From an uncultured Verrucomicrobia subdivision 3 bacterium (GTDB taxonomy: Bacteria; Verrucomicrobiota; Verrucomicrobiia; Limisphaerales; UBA11358): a stretch of 51,030 bases of DNA. The stretch is from contig CAIJGS010000022.1 of NCBI GenBank assembly GCA_903820285.1, positions 1 through 51,030 of the forward strand, given 5' to 3'. Below are positions 7,650 through 16,159 of the stretch, in pieces (within the stretch, counting starts at the first letter, position 1; each line of letters begins with the position of its first letter). Position numbers and translations under genes: made by a program. The notes beneath the pieces are model-generated. The model was not told where the DNA came from. It saw nothing but the letters and a program-made list of their open reading frames with translations, and ran no database searches.

Positions 7650-8131
7650 AGCGAATGGGAGTCGATCACCGGCGGGGCGGGATTTTTGCTTTGTGGCAGC
7701 GGAATGATGTCGGGGGGCAGGAATTCGGTTTTGGCCGGCGGCGAGAGAAACGTTTCCCGGGTGTAAAAGAAGCGCAGGGTTTTCTTGCCCCACAACTGCG
7801 GGTGCATTTCATAGAAGGCATCGGAGCTATCCTCCGGGCCATATTCGCACATGGTGAAATGTACCAGCCGCAGCCAGGCCTGGGTCATGGTTTCATGATA
7901 GCCGCCTGTGGGTGATTCGGGGATTTGCTTGGCGGCATTGTAGGCTTTGATCCAGGCACGGATCTGCAACGCGGCGGTTTCCAGCGGATAGCGGCGCAGA
8001 CAGATCCAGGCCAGCTTGATGTGCTGACGATGATGCCATTCGGCCAGCGGCCATTCGGCGGACTGGATTTGGGCGAGAAAGGCCCGGTCAGTGAGCGGGG
8101 GTATGTTTGGTTTTTCGGCCGCTTCGTTCAT
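7646..8131 (-). CDS. Conserved hypothetical protein in the isomerase/transketolase operon
   Basis: A 161-residue soluble protein without signal peptide or membrane segment. It has a helical N-terminal two thirds with EWHHRQHIKLAW (about residues 31-42), a GGYHETMT motif (about 76-83) and WLRLVHF, and a proline-rich C-terminal tail of about 35 residues. The His-rich pattern H-x2-H plus YHET could bind a metal or a phosphorylated ligand. I do not recognise an experimentally described family, although small proteins with an HxxHxxLAW-type motif are widespread conserved unknowns. It is 7 bp behind the transketolase C-half, and its stop overlaps the kinase start as GTGA. That makes it an integral operon member rather than a chance frame. 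Confidence 0.75.
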   Translation of the reverse strand: MNEAAEKPNIPPLTDRAFLAQIQSAEWPLAEWHHRQHIKLAWICLRRYPLETAALQIRAWIKAYNAAKQIPESPTGGYHETMTQAWLRLVHFTMCEYGPEDSSDAFYEMHPQLWGKKTLRFFYTRETFLSPPAKTEFLPPDIIPLPQSKNPAPPVIDSHSL

Positions 8132-8138
8132 GGCGATT

Positions 8139-9146
8139 TTATGATTTGGCAGCCAGCAGTTGCACCATGCGTTCGCTCAACCCTTCCATCGAAATGCCAT
8201 AATGGCGGAAGATGTCGGCTTGCGCGCCGGTGACAGTATCTTCATCCGGCATGCCGGTGATGCAGAAAGGCACGGGGATGCCGGCCGGCAGCAGGACAGC
8301 GGCGCAGGCCTCGCCGAGGCCGCCGTGGACGCTGTGTTCTTCCACCGTGATGAGGGCGCGGCATTCGCGTCCGGCCTTCAGAATGGCGGCGGTGTCGAGC
8401 GGTTTGATGGTGGGCAGGGAAAGGACGCGACCTTTCAAGCCCTGAGATTCAAGCTGGCCGGCGGCGAGCACTGCATGAACCACGGTTTCGCCGGTGGCGA
8501 GGAAGGCGAAATCGCTGCCGTCGCCGATTTGGATGGCTAGCCCGGGCGTGAACCGGGTGCCCGGCGCATGCAGATCATACATGGGTGCCTTGCCAAACCG
8601 TACAAAGACCGGCTTGGGCGATTGGGCGGCGAAGCGGATGGCTTCGCGGGTTTCAAAATTATCCGCCGGGACAATGACGATGAGATTGTGAATGGCCCGG
8701 AGGACCGCGAGGTCGTGCAGGGAATGATGGGTGGTGCCCAGTGCGCCATAGCTGACGCCGGAGCTTATGCCGATCAAGGTGGCGGGGACATCCGAGTAGC
8801 AGATGTCGTTCTTAATCTGTTCCAGTGACCGCGCCGTGAGAAAACAGGAAGGCGAGACGCCGAACGATTTTTTACCGCAGGCGGCGAGGCCGGCGGTGAT
8901 GCCGACGAGATTTTGTTCGGCAATACCGACTTCGACGAGTTGTTTGGGCAGCGCCTGGCCGAAAGGGCCGAGCTTGCCGGAGCCGCGTGAATCGCTGGTA
9001 ACGGCGACGATGTTGGGATTGGCTTTGGCCAGTTCCATCAGCGTGGCGGCGAATTCATCCAGGTTGGCGCGGCCCATTTTCAGGCCGAGCTTTTCCGCCA
9101 TGGCTTTGGCGGCGGGCGAGTACATGGACGGGGCGGGCGCGCTCAT
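8139..9146 (-). CDS. Transketolase C-terminal subunit (split transketolase)
   Basis: A 335-residue protein holding the pyrimidine-binding and C-terminal domains of transketolase. Seen are TSDSRGSG, VEVGIAEQNLVG with the catalytic Glu that contacts the thiamine pyrimidine, a THHSLHD segment, and the C-terminal TVEEHSVHGGLGEA strand. It pairs with the N-terminal half encoded just upstream, whose stop overlaps this start as ATGA; both halves are needed for activity. Split transketolases occur in several lineages. One characterised pair, AptA/AptB, cleaves D-apulose 4-phosphate to dihydroxyacetone phosphate in apiose catabolism. The neighbouring kinase and isomerase make that role attractive here, but an ordinary pentose-phosphate substrate is possible. 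Confidence 0.92.
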   Translation of the reverse strand: MSAPAPSMYSPAAKAMAEKLGLKMGRANLDEFAATLMELAKANPNIVAVTSDSRGSGKLGPFGQALPKQLVEVGIAEQNLVGITAGLAACGKKSFGVSPSCFLTARSLEQIKNDICYSDVPATLIGISSGVSYGALGTTHHSLHDLAVLRAIHNLIVIVPADNFETREAIRFAAQSPKPVFVRFGKAPMYDLHAPGTRFTPGLAIQIGDGSDFAFLATGETVVHAVLAAGQLESQGLKGRVLSLPTIKPLDTAAILKAGRECRALITVEEHSVHGGLGEACAAVLLPAGIPVPFCITGMPDEDTVTGAQADIFRHYGISMEGLSERMVQLLAAKS

Positions 9147-9997
9147 GCGACCTCCTTTAATTTGGCTTCGATGGCGGCGAGTTCCGCCAGGGCCTGTTTC
9201 AATTCAGTTTCACTGGGCACGCCATGATGCCACTTGGCCACGTCTTCCATAAAGCTGACGCCTTTGCCTTTCACCGTGTTGGCAATAACGCACGTCGGCT
9301 TGCCCGGCTCGGCGGGATGGGACAAAGCGTTGGTAAGCGCGGCAAAGTCATGGCCGTTGATGACTTTGACGGCCCAGCCGAAGGCGCGAAATTTTTCATC
9401 CAGCGGTTCGTTGCTGCACACATCGCGGGTGCGGCCGCTGATTTGCAGGGTATTGTGGTCAATGATGGCGGTCAAATTATCGAGATCGTAATGGGCGGCG
9501 GCCATGGCGGCCTCCCAGTTGGAACCTTCGGCGAGTTCGCCGTCGCCGAGCAGGGTAAAAACCCGGTACGGTTTGGCGTCGAGCTTGGCGGCAATGGCCA
9601 TGCCGGTGCAAATGGGCAGGCCGTGACCGAGCGCGCCGGTGTTCATTTCAATGCCGGGAATGTGGCGCGTGGGATGGCCCACGTAGTGGGACCGGTAGTG
9701 GCAAATGGTATCCAAATCTGATGCGGGGAAAAATCCCCGATCGGCGAGTACGGTGTACAATGCCTCGACGGCATGGCCCTTGCTTTGGACATAACGGTCG
9801 CGATCCGGGCTTTGAGCGGTGGCGGGCGACACATTGAGAATGCGGTTGTACAGCACGTTCAAGATGTCGAGGCAGGACAGACCGCCGCCGGTGTGGCCGG
9901 CACCGGCATGCGAAATGACCAACAACGTCTGCCGTCGCAACTGGACGGATTTCAGCGCGAGCTCGTGGTCGGATAACATTGGTTGGCCCATGATCAA
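9143..9997 (-). CDS. Transketolase N-terminal subunit (split transketolase)
   Basis: A 284-residue protein with the thiamine-diphosphate binding domain of transketolase. The N-terminus contains SHAGAGHTGGGLS and YVQSKGHAVEALY; the cofactor/metal motif is GDGELAEGSNWEA (starting near residue 152) followed by the DHN motif. The start overlaps the isomerase stop as ATGA; a second Met two codons further is a possible alternative. Together with the C-half at 8139-9146 it forms a heteromeric transketolase that needs Mg2+ and thiamine diphosphate. It moves or releases a two-carbon unit between sugar phosphates in the cytoplasm. Confidence 0.93.
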   Translation of the reverse strand: MIMGQPMLSDHELALKSVQLRRQTLLVISHAGAGHTGGGLSCLDILNVLYNRILNVSPATAQSPDRDRYVQSKGHAVEALYTVLADRGFFPASDLDTICHYRSHYVGHPTRHIPGIEMNTGALGHGLPICTGMAIAAKLDAKPYRVFTLLGDGELAEGSNWEAAMAAAHYDLDNLTAIIDHNTLQISGRTRDVCSNEPLDEKFRAFGWAVKVINGHDFAALTNALSHPAEPGKPTCVIANTVKGKGVSFMEDVAKWHHGVPSETELKQALAELAAIEAKLKEVA

Positions 9998-11427
9998 TCC
10001 TGCGGTGCGTTGTGGTGGTGCACGTCCCAGCCGAAATAATTGCGAAACGCCTCGGCCAGAATGCCGGCGGATTTGGACTGGGTCATGACCACGTGATGTT
10101 CAAAGCCTTCGCGGCAGACGTGGTGCATGAGGTTTTGGAGACGCGGAATTTTGGCGACGGCGCGGTTGCCGAAGGTGTCGAGCGGATCGTTGGTCAGCTC
10201 GCCTTCGCCCACGTAGGCGCGAATCCTGCCCTCGGCATCGGCGGTGGTGAGGCGGCCGAAGGTGAGCGGCCCGCCGGGGGTACGGCCATCGAGTGCGCCG
10301 TAAGTATTTTCCACGCCGAGGATGCTGCCGAGGATGGGGGCGGTGGAAATCTTGATGTCGGGCAGAAAACTTTTGGCCCAGTTACCGCAGTGGAAGAGCA
10401 CGCACTTATCGTCGTCTTCCGCATAATTGTTATTCCAATCCACCAAGGCGGCGGGCGTGCTGCCGGCCAGCTGCATGGCGTACATGGTGAGAACGCCGGT
10501 CACATCCACTTCGCAGGCGCTGGGCAGAAACTTGTCGCTCATCATGCTCATGAGCGTGCAGACGTTGCAGCCAAAATTCTGCTGCACTGAGGTCCAGCAT
10601 TGGATGGCGGTGGCGTCGATCGCGTTGGCATCCATCCAGTCGGTGAGGATGACGCCGAGCTTGGCCATCTGGACGAGTTTGGCGGGCGGCACGCCGGGGG
10701 CGGGCGCGTAGCCGGTAATTTCGGCCAGCTTGGCTTTCACGGCGGCGGCCTGGGCGTCGAGCTTGTCGGCCTTGCCCAGAAATTCGGACAAATCCACGGT
10801 GGTGACGCTGATGCCGTGGCGTTCGAGCAGCTTTTCCGAGTAACGCACGGTGTTAAACGCGCCGGGCCGGGCGCCGACGGCACCCAGGCGGACGCCGCGC
10901 ACGCCGTTGACCACCCGGCACACGCCGAGGAACTGCGACAAATCGTGGACGAAACTGGCGGACGTCGGGTGCGACACGTGCTTGCCGGTGAGGGAGAACT
11001 TGATGCCGGCCTGCACCAGGTTATTGCACACAGAAATCTTGCCGCAATAGGCATCACGGCGGCGGGCGGGGGAGAGCTGGGCCAGATCATCGGGGTAGCC
11101 CTGGATGAGCACCGGGACATTCAGCTTGGACAGTTTGAGCGTGTCGGCCACGCCCTTTTCGTCGCCGAAGTTCGGCAGGCAGACGAGGACGCCGTCGATT
11201 TCACCGGCGTGCCGGCGGAAGAGTTCGGCGCATTTGCGGGCGTCGGCATGGGTCTCGACGCCGCCGAGCTTGGAGTCGGTTTCGGCGAGCTGGATGGCTT
11301 TGATGCCGAGTTTGGCGAAGAGGGCGGCGATGTCCCGGCGCGCCTCGGTGACGAGCTGGTCGGGGAAAAAGTCACGGTTGCCGTAGATGACGCCGAGCAC
11401 GGGCGGTTTGCTTTTGATCGAGTTCAT
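9994..11427 (-). CDS. L-fucose/L-arabinose isomerase family protein
   Basis: A 477-residue cytoplasmic protein, the first gene of the reverse operon. The fold of the L-fucose/L-arabinose isomerase superfamily is indicated by GVIYGNRDFFP, the VCLPNFGDEKGVADTL segment near residue 90, QCWTSVQQNFGCNVCT near 275, and ACEVDVTGVLTMYAM near 310, where E and D match Mn2+ ligands. The C-terminal domain has FHCGNWAKSF with a possible metal-ligand His. It would convert an aldose to a ketose for the downstream kinase. The substrate is not fixed by sequence: L-fucose, L-arabinose or apiose are options. The stop overlaps the transketolase N-half start, and transcription starts from the divergent region 11428-11592. 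Confidence 0.87.
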   Translation of the reverse strand: MNSIKSKPPVLGVIYGNRDFFPDQLVTEARRDIAALFAKLGIKAIQLAETDSKLGGVETHADARKCAELFRRHAGEIDGVLVCLPNFGDEKGVADTLKLSKLNVPVLIQGYPDDLAQLSPARRRDAYCGKISVCNNLVQAGIKFSLTGKHVSHPTSASFVHDLSQFLGVCRVVNGVRGVRLGAVGARPGAFNTVRYSEKLLERHGISVTTVDLSEFLGKADKLDAQAAAVKAKLAEITGYAPAPGVPPAKLVQMAKLGVILTDWMDANAIDATAIQCWTSVQQNFGCNVCTLMSMMSDKFLPSACEVDVTGVLTMYAMQLAGSTPAALVDWNNNYAEDDDKCVLFHCGNWAKSFLPDIKISTAPILGSILGVENTYGALDGRTPGGPLTFGRLTTADAEGRIRAYVGEGELTNDPLDTFGNRAVAKIPRLQNLMHHVCREGFEHHVVMTQSKSAGILAEAFRNYFGWDVHHHNAPQD

Positions 11428-11592
11428 GTTCAGGGAATTGTTGTTCCTAGAGAATTCCCGCCCGCGCCCCAGAAGCCAAGCGGTTTCTTTTGAAGAAACG
11501 CCTGTTTGGCATTATTATCAAATAGTTTGGCGATATAAATATGACCGGAAATGCCCAAATGGGTTAAGTATAGGTGTCCCAATTAACCGCTC
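11428..11592. promoter_or_regulatory. Divergent regulatory region between isomerase operon and propeller/symporter operon
   Basis: This 165-bp stretch separates two divergent operons and must hold both promoters. The left half is GC-rich and the right half AT-rich. It contains a 17-bp perfect palindrome GTTTCTTTTGAAGAAAC at 11483-11499 (7-bp arms, 3-bp centre). It also has two direct copies of TTTGGC starting at 11505 and 11526, exactly 21 bp apart, the two-turn spacing typical of AraC-family half-sites. An inverted relative, GCCCAAA, lies near 11553-11559. The AraC-family regulator at 19258-20109 is an obvious candidate for the direct repeats. No convincing sigma-70 or sigma-54 hexamers could be fixed. 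Confidence 0.45.
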
Positions 11593-13419
11593 ATGCGCTT
11601 TATCCATGCAAAGGCTCGAATGACGCGGCTGCCCCTGCTTGCAGTGGCGGCCGGAGCGCTGGCTTTGGCACTGTCGGCCGGGGCGGGGGAAACACTGCAT
11701 TTACCGGTGTCGGCGGCTGGTTTCACTTTGGGCACGCAGATTTCCGCGAATGGCGAATCCAACCGGCTGGAGCTGACACTGGACCGCACGGTGGCGCTGC
11801 CCTTTGGCCAGTCGGCCCTCAAGCAAGGGGTTGCCCTGGCGGCGTATGGACCGGATCCGGCCAAACCCTACTTTACCGTCCGTTTTGCGATGCCGATTCC
11901 GCCGGAGAACGCGACCAATGAGGTGGCGGCCCTCGCGGGACTCGATCCGCAAGTATTCACGCACAATCATTCGCCGGGGTTTGAAATCCTGCCGAATGGC
12001 GATGCGCTGGCAGTCTATTTCAGCACCCCGCCGGGCAAGAGCGAGAGTGATCCGGAGACGTCTTTTATCCAGGCCCGCCTGCGTTATGGGGCGGAGGATT
12101 GGGATGTGCCGGAACTGTTTTTCAAGCTGGAGAATTACAACGACCAGTCGGGTCTGCTCTGGCGGGATGGCGGCAAGATTTGGTTTTTCGGCGGTGGACG
12201 CGGGCTTTCCGACTGGGTGCCGTTTAAGATGGCGGTTTCCACTGATAATGGCGCTAGTTGGACGCTGTCGCTGCCCCAACTGGACCAGCCCATGACCAAT
12301 GTGACGGCGCAGCCGATCACGAGTGCGTTTCGCGGTCCGGACCAGTCCATTTATTTTGCGATGGACGGGGACAAGTCCACCAGTCTCTTGTGGCGCAGCC
12401 AGGATAATGGGATTCACTGGCACGACATGGGCGGCCGCACGGGTGGCCGGCATACCGTAGTGGTGCCGCTTGCGGACCAAGGCCCCTTGCTGGCGATTGG
12501 CGGCAAGAATAATTCGGTGGACCATTGGACGCCGCAATCCGTTTCGACGGACTGGGGCGCAACTTGGAGCAAGCCGGTGGCCGGGGCGTTTCCGCCACTG
12601 GGCAGTGCGCAGCGGCCCTCGTTGATCCGGTTGGCGAACGGCGATCTCTTTTTTGTCAGCGACGCCTACATGCATAAGAAGGAAATCGCACCGCCGGCAG
12701 GCTGGAAGTACGGCAACGATTGCTTTGTGGCCATTTCGACAAATCAGGGTGTTTCATGGCGCGTCAAGCCGCTGCCGGTGCAGTTGCCGAATCATGAGCA
12801 CCGTCATTATGGCACGGTCGGCTACGTTACCGCGCGACAGGCACCGAACGGAGTCATTCATGTGCTGACCACGGAGACGCAGCCGTGTTTGCATTATGAG
12901 CTGAACGAAGCGTGGATTTTCTCGGATGCCGGTGATATTCCGCCGGAGACGACCGGCGGCGTGGTGAAAAGTTTTTCGGAATCCTATCCTAACGGAACTT
13001 TGCGTTCGGAATGGAGTGCGCGGATTTGTCCCGGCGGCCGATATCTGCTGGAAGGCCGGGAAACGGATTATTACGACACGGGCACTAAGCAGCATCAGGT
13101 GACGTATGCCAGCGGCCGCAAGACGGGTGAAGAAATTTTCTGGCAGCCGGATGGCACGAAACGCTGGACCTGGGTGCATGATCTGGCGGATGGGCGGAGC
13201 GTGTGGGTTCAATTCTGGCCGAATGGCCGGCGAAAGCTGGAGTCCAACTGGAATACGTACCCTCAGGCGCGCGATTTGAAGCGGAGCTTTTTCGGGCTAG
13301 TGGCGGATGGTCCGGTGCGGCAATGGGACGAAACCGGCCGGTTGACGTACGAATATCTTTTCAAGCAGGGCGAATTCGGCGGCGAAACTACGGGGCGTGA
13401 AAGGAGTTTAAGTCAATAA
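11593..13419 (+). CDS. Secreted Asp-box (sialidase-like) beta-propeller with C-terminal MORN-like repeats
   Basis: A 608-residue exported protein. A signal peptide covers about residues 10-34; the ATG at 11620 has a nearby AAGG and may be the true start, giving 599 residues. Four Asp-box motifs (S-x-D-x-G-x-x-W type) lie near residues 216, 269, 318 and 382 (STDNGASW, SQDNGIHW, STDWGATW, STNQGVSW), defining a six-bladed BNR propeller. Residues about 460-605 hold several YWQK/MORN-like beta units (YPNGTLRSEW, ASGRKTGEEI, WPNGRRKLES, DETGRLTYEY). Asp-box propellers include sialidases, keto-acid sugar hydrolases and some lyases. No sialic acid catabolic genes follow, so a Kdo/Dha-type or other uronic-sugar target is as likely. 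It heads the forward operon with the symporter 2 bp downstream. Confidence 0.85.
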   Translation: MRFIHAKARMTRLPLLAVAAGALALALSAGAGETLHLPVSAAGFTLGTQISANGESNRLELTLDRTVALPFGQSALKQGVALAAYGPDPAKPYFTVRFAMPIPPENATNEVAALAGLDPQVFTHNHSPGFEILPNGDALAVYFSTPPGKSESDPETSFIQARLRYGAEDWDVPELFFKLENYNDQSGLLWRDGGKIWFFGGGRGLSDWVPFKMAVSTDNGASWTLSLPQLDQPMTNVTAQPITSAFRGPDQSIYFAMDGDKSTSLLWRSQDNGIHWHDMGGRTGGRHTVVVPLADQGPLLAIGGKNNSVDHWTPQSVSTDWGATWSKPVAGAFPPLGSAQRPSLIRLANGDLFFVSDAYMHKKEIAPPAGWKYGNDCFVAISTNQGVSWRVKPLPVQLPNHEHRHYGTVGYVTARQAPNGVIHVLTTETQPCLHYELNEAWIFSDAGDIPPETTGGVVKSFSESYPNGTLRSEWSARICPGGRYLLEGRETDYYDTGTKQHQVTYASGRKTGEEIFWQPDGTKRWTWVHDLADGRSVWVQFWPNGRRKLESNWNTYPQARDLKRSFFGLVADGPVRQWDETGRLTYEYLFKQGEFGGETTGRERSLSQ

Positions 13420-13420
13420 G

Positions 13421-15016
13421 ATGAACTCCCTGCGCACATTGGATCTGGTGGTGATTGCGGCCTATTTTGTCGCGGTGGCGGGCATTGGTCTGCATTTTGC
13501 CCGGCGGCAGACCACAACCGAGGCTTATTTTGTGGCCCGGCGTTCGATCCCGTCCTGGGCGATGGGCATGTCCATTTTTGCCACCATTATCAGCAGCATC
13601 ACGTTCGTGGGGTATCCCGGGGCGGCGTTCAAAGGCAACTGGAGCATGCTGGTGCCGGGCTTCATGGCGGTGGGCGTGCTGCTGCTGGTGGGCACGACCC
13701 TGATCGCTTTTTTCCGGCATGCCGTAGGCATGAGCGCGTATGAATATTTTGAAAAACGGTTTGGCTACGGGGCGCGGGCGTACAGTGCCTTGGCGTTCAC
13801 AGCCGGACATTTTTCCAAGATGGGTTTCGTGCTGTTTACCATTACATCGGCGATTTGCGGGATGACCGGCTGGGATAAATATCAGGTAATTGTGGGGGTG
13901 GGTGCGCTGACAATTGTCTACACCCTGCTGGGCGGTCTGGAAGCAGTGATCTGGACGGAAGTATTGCAGGGGATCGTCAAGCTGATCGGCGTGGTGGTGG
14001 TTATTGGCGTATTGTTTTCCATCATGCCGGGCGGGCCGGCGGCGGCGTTTCACCTGGCGGCGGAGCACAATAAGATGAGTCTGGGCAGTTTTGATTTTGA
14101 CCTTTCGAAGGACGGCGGTTTCTGGGTGATGCTGCTGTACGGTTCGTTCTGGTATTTGCAGAAATACGCGGCGGATCAGACGCTGGTGCAGCGTTATCTG
14201 GTGGCAAAGACCGATCGCGAAGCGCTGAAGGGCGTGGCGATGGGCGCGTTGCTTTGCGTGCCGGCATGGACGGCGTTCATGCTGATCGGCACGTTGCTGT
14301 GGGCATATTACCAGCTTTCGGGCGAGGTATTGCCGGCGCAGATTCATGACGGCGACGGCAAGATTTTGAGCGACCGGGTGTTCCCCTTTTTCCTGACGAC
14401 GAAGATTCCCGCCGGGCTGGCCGGAATTTTCATGGCGGCGCTGTTTTCGGCGGCGATGTCCACGATGTCCTCGGACCTGAACTGTCTGGCGGCCGTGGGG
14501 GTGGAAGATTATTACCGGAAGCTGCGGCCGTCGGCGACCGACCGTCAGCGGCTGTTTGCGGGGAAGCTGATCGTGGCAGTCTGCGGGGCGTTGGCCGTGG
14601 GCATTGGCGCTTTCATTGCCCGCAAGGGGGACAGCGCACTGGTGTTGTATTACGCGGCCACTTCGATTGTTTCCGCCGGGCTGGCGGGGATGTTTTTGCT
14701 GGCGTTTTTCAGTCGCCGGGCGAACCGGCAGGGCTTGTGGATTGGGATTGCTGCCGCCCTGATTTTTACCGTGTGGGCCACATTGACCGGCGGCAAATAC
14801 AAGATGGTGGATCTTGGTTTTAACTTTACCTGGCCGGACGTGATGATTGGCGTGGTTGCCCATTTGATCGTGCTGGTGCTGGGTTATCTGGCGAGCTGGC
14901 TGTTTCCGGCCGATACCAATTTGAAATCGGAATGGACCTACTGGGGCTGGCGGGAAACCCGCAAGACGCTGGGCATGGAAAAGCTGGCAATGACAACGAT
15001 GGAGGCCAGCCCGTGA
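13421..15016 (+). CDS. Sodium:solute symporter (SSS/SGLT family)
   Basis: A 531-residue inner-membrane transporter with about 13-14 hydrophobic helices. The N-terminus (DLVVIAAYFVAVAGIG, then ATIISSITFVGYPG) and the YTLLGGLEAVIWTEVLQG segment are SSS-family signatures, and FSAAMSTMSSDLN near residue 350 is the Na2-site helix. It would import a sugar or sugar acid with Na+. AAGGAG lies 14 bp before the ATG, a rather long spacing. Its stop overlaps the GTG of the dehydrogenase gene, so transport and catabolism are coupled. The likely cargo is the product of the secreted propeller enzyme just upstream. Confidence 0.93.
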   Translation: MNSLRTLDLVVIAAYFVAVAGIGLHFARRQTTTEAYFVARRSIPSWAMGMSIFATIISSITFVGYPGAAFKGNWSMLVPGFMAVGVLLLVGTTLIAFFRHAVGMSAYEYFEKRFGYGARAYSALAFTAGHFSKMGFVLFTITSAICGMTGWDKYQVIVGVGALTIVYTLLGGLEAVIWTEVLQGIVKLIGVVVVIGVLFSIMPGGPAAAFHLAAEHNKMSLGSFDFDLSKDGGFWVMLLYGSFWYLQKYAADQTLVQRYLVAKTDREALKGVAMGALLCVPAWTAFMLIGTLLWAYYQLSGEVLPAQIHDGDGKILSDRVFPFFLTTKIPAGLAGIFMAALFSAAMSTMSSDLNCLAAVGVEDYYRKLRPSATDRQRLFAGKLIVAVCGALAVGIGAFIARKGDSALVLYYAATSIVSAGLAGMFLLAFFSRRANRQGLWIGIAAALIFTVWATLTGGKYKMVDLGFNFTWPDVMIGVVAHLIVLVLGYLASWLFPADTNLKSEWTYWGWRETRKTLGMEKLAMTTMEASP

Positions 15017-16158
15017 ACAGTGTTACGCTCCAGCAACCGGCGCGAATTGTTTTTGGCAACGGCTGTGCGCCGCAATGCGCGGAATTTCTGGCGCAGCGCG
15101 GCGTGAAGCGCGTGCTGCTGGTCACGGGCACGCCGGTGCTGCCATTGCTGGACGGCGTGCTCGCAGCCTTGCAAGCGGCGGGAATTGAAACGCTGCCACC
15201 GGTGCTGGTGGATGCCGAGCCGACCCGCGAAAAATTTGAGACAATTTTGCAGCTGGCGCGCGTCCGTCAAATTGATGGCGTGCTGGGGATTGGCGGCGGA
15301 AGTGCGATCGATGCGGCCAAACTGGTGGCGGCCCTGACCCGCAGCCGCCAGACGATTCCGGAGGTTTTTGGAATTAATTTGCTGTCCGGCCGGGAGCTGC
15401 CGCTGGTGTGCCTGCCGACCACGGCGGGGACGGGCGCGGAAGTGTCGCCCAACGCCATTTTGCTGGATGAAACGGACGACCTCAAAAAAGGCGTGGTTAG
15501 CCCGTATCTGGTGGCGGACGCGGCGTATGTGGATCCGCTGCTGACGCTGACGGTGCCGCCCGCAGTGACGGCGGCGACGGGATTGGATGCCCTGACGCAT
15601 TGCATCGAGGCGTATGCCAATAAATTTGCGCATCCGATCGTGGATGTCTATGCCTTGCAAGGCATCAAGCTGATCGCCGCGAATCTGTTGCGGGCAGTGC
15701 GTGATGGCGGCGACATCGAAGCCCGGGGGGCGCTGGCGCTGGGGAGTCTTTATGGTGGGCTGTGTTTGGGGCCGGTGAACACGGCGGCGGTGCATGCGCT
15801 GGCGTATCCGCTGGGCGGGCGGTTTCACATTTCGCACGGGGTTTCCAATGCAGTGCTGCTGCCACATGTGCTGCGGTTTAATTTCCCGGCGGCGACGGAG
15901 CGGTACGCGGAAGTGGCCGGCGCCCTGGGCGTAACCCGGAACGGCTCGAGCCTGTCGACGGCGGAGCATGGCGTGCAATTTTTGTCGCAGTTATCGCGCG
16001 ACTGCGGCGTGCCGCAAACGCTGGCCGAACTGGACATTCCACGGGACGCGATTCCGTGGCTGGCAAAATCGGCGATGTCGGTGACGCGTCTGTTGAAAAA
16101 CAACCTGCGACCGCTGACGGAAGCGGATGCGCTGGCCATTTACGAGGCAACATTTTGA
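15013..16158 (+). CDS. Iron-containing (group III) alcohol dehydrogenase
   Basis: A 381-residue cytoplasmic NAD(P)-dependent dehydrogenase. The GTG start overlaps the symporter stop (GTGA) and is preceded by GGAGG 6 bp away; the 27 residues upstream in the same frame lack homology. Motifs in order: RIVFGNG at the N-terminus, GIGGGSAIDAAK (nucleotide loop, near residue 95), TTAGTGAEVSPNAI, TGLDALTHCIEAY with a metal-ligand His, and NTAAVHALAYPLGGRFHISHG with further His ligands of the iron site. The family oxidises or reduces alcohol/aldehyde groups of small polyols and hydroxy acids. Placed before a DapA-like aldolase and a PdxA2/DUF1537 pair, it probably performs the redox step on a sugar acid or its aldehyde product. 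Confidence 0.93.
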   Translation: MNSVTLQQPARIVFGNGCAPQCAEFLAQRGVKRVLLVTGTPVLPLLDGVLAALQAAGIETLPPVLVDAEPTREKFETILQLARVRQIDGVLGIGGGSAIDAAKLVAALTRSRQTIPEVFGINLLSGRELPLVCLPTTAGTGAEVSPNAILLDETDDLKKGVVSPYLVADAAYVDPLLTLTVPPAVTAATGLDALTHCIEAYANKFAHPIVDVYALQGIKLIAANLLRAVRDGGDIEARGALALGSLYGGLCLGPVNTAAVHALAYPLGGRFHISHGVSNAVLLPHVLRFNFPAATERYAEVAGALGVTRNGSSLSTAEHGVQFLSQLSRDCGVPQTLAELDIPRDAIPWLAKSAMSVTRLLKNNLRPLTEADALAIYEATF

Positions 16159-16159
16159 A

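Noticed and set aside
11505-11520. Sigma-54 -24 box at TTTGGCATTATTATC
   Set aside because: There is no GC dinucleotide at the required -12 spacing.
12960-13419. YwqK-type toxin-antitoxin antitoxin domain
   Set aside because: The MORN-like repeats are fused to an exported propeller and no toxin gene is adjacent, so a structural repeat is the better reading.
13388-14863. 491-codon antisense frame across the sodium:solute symporter
   Set aside because: The forward frame is an evident SSS transporter; the reverse frame is His/Gln/Arg-rich without any domain.
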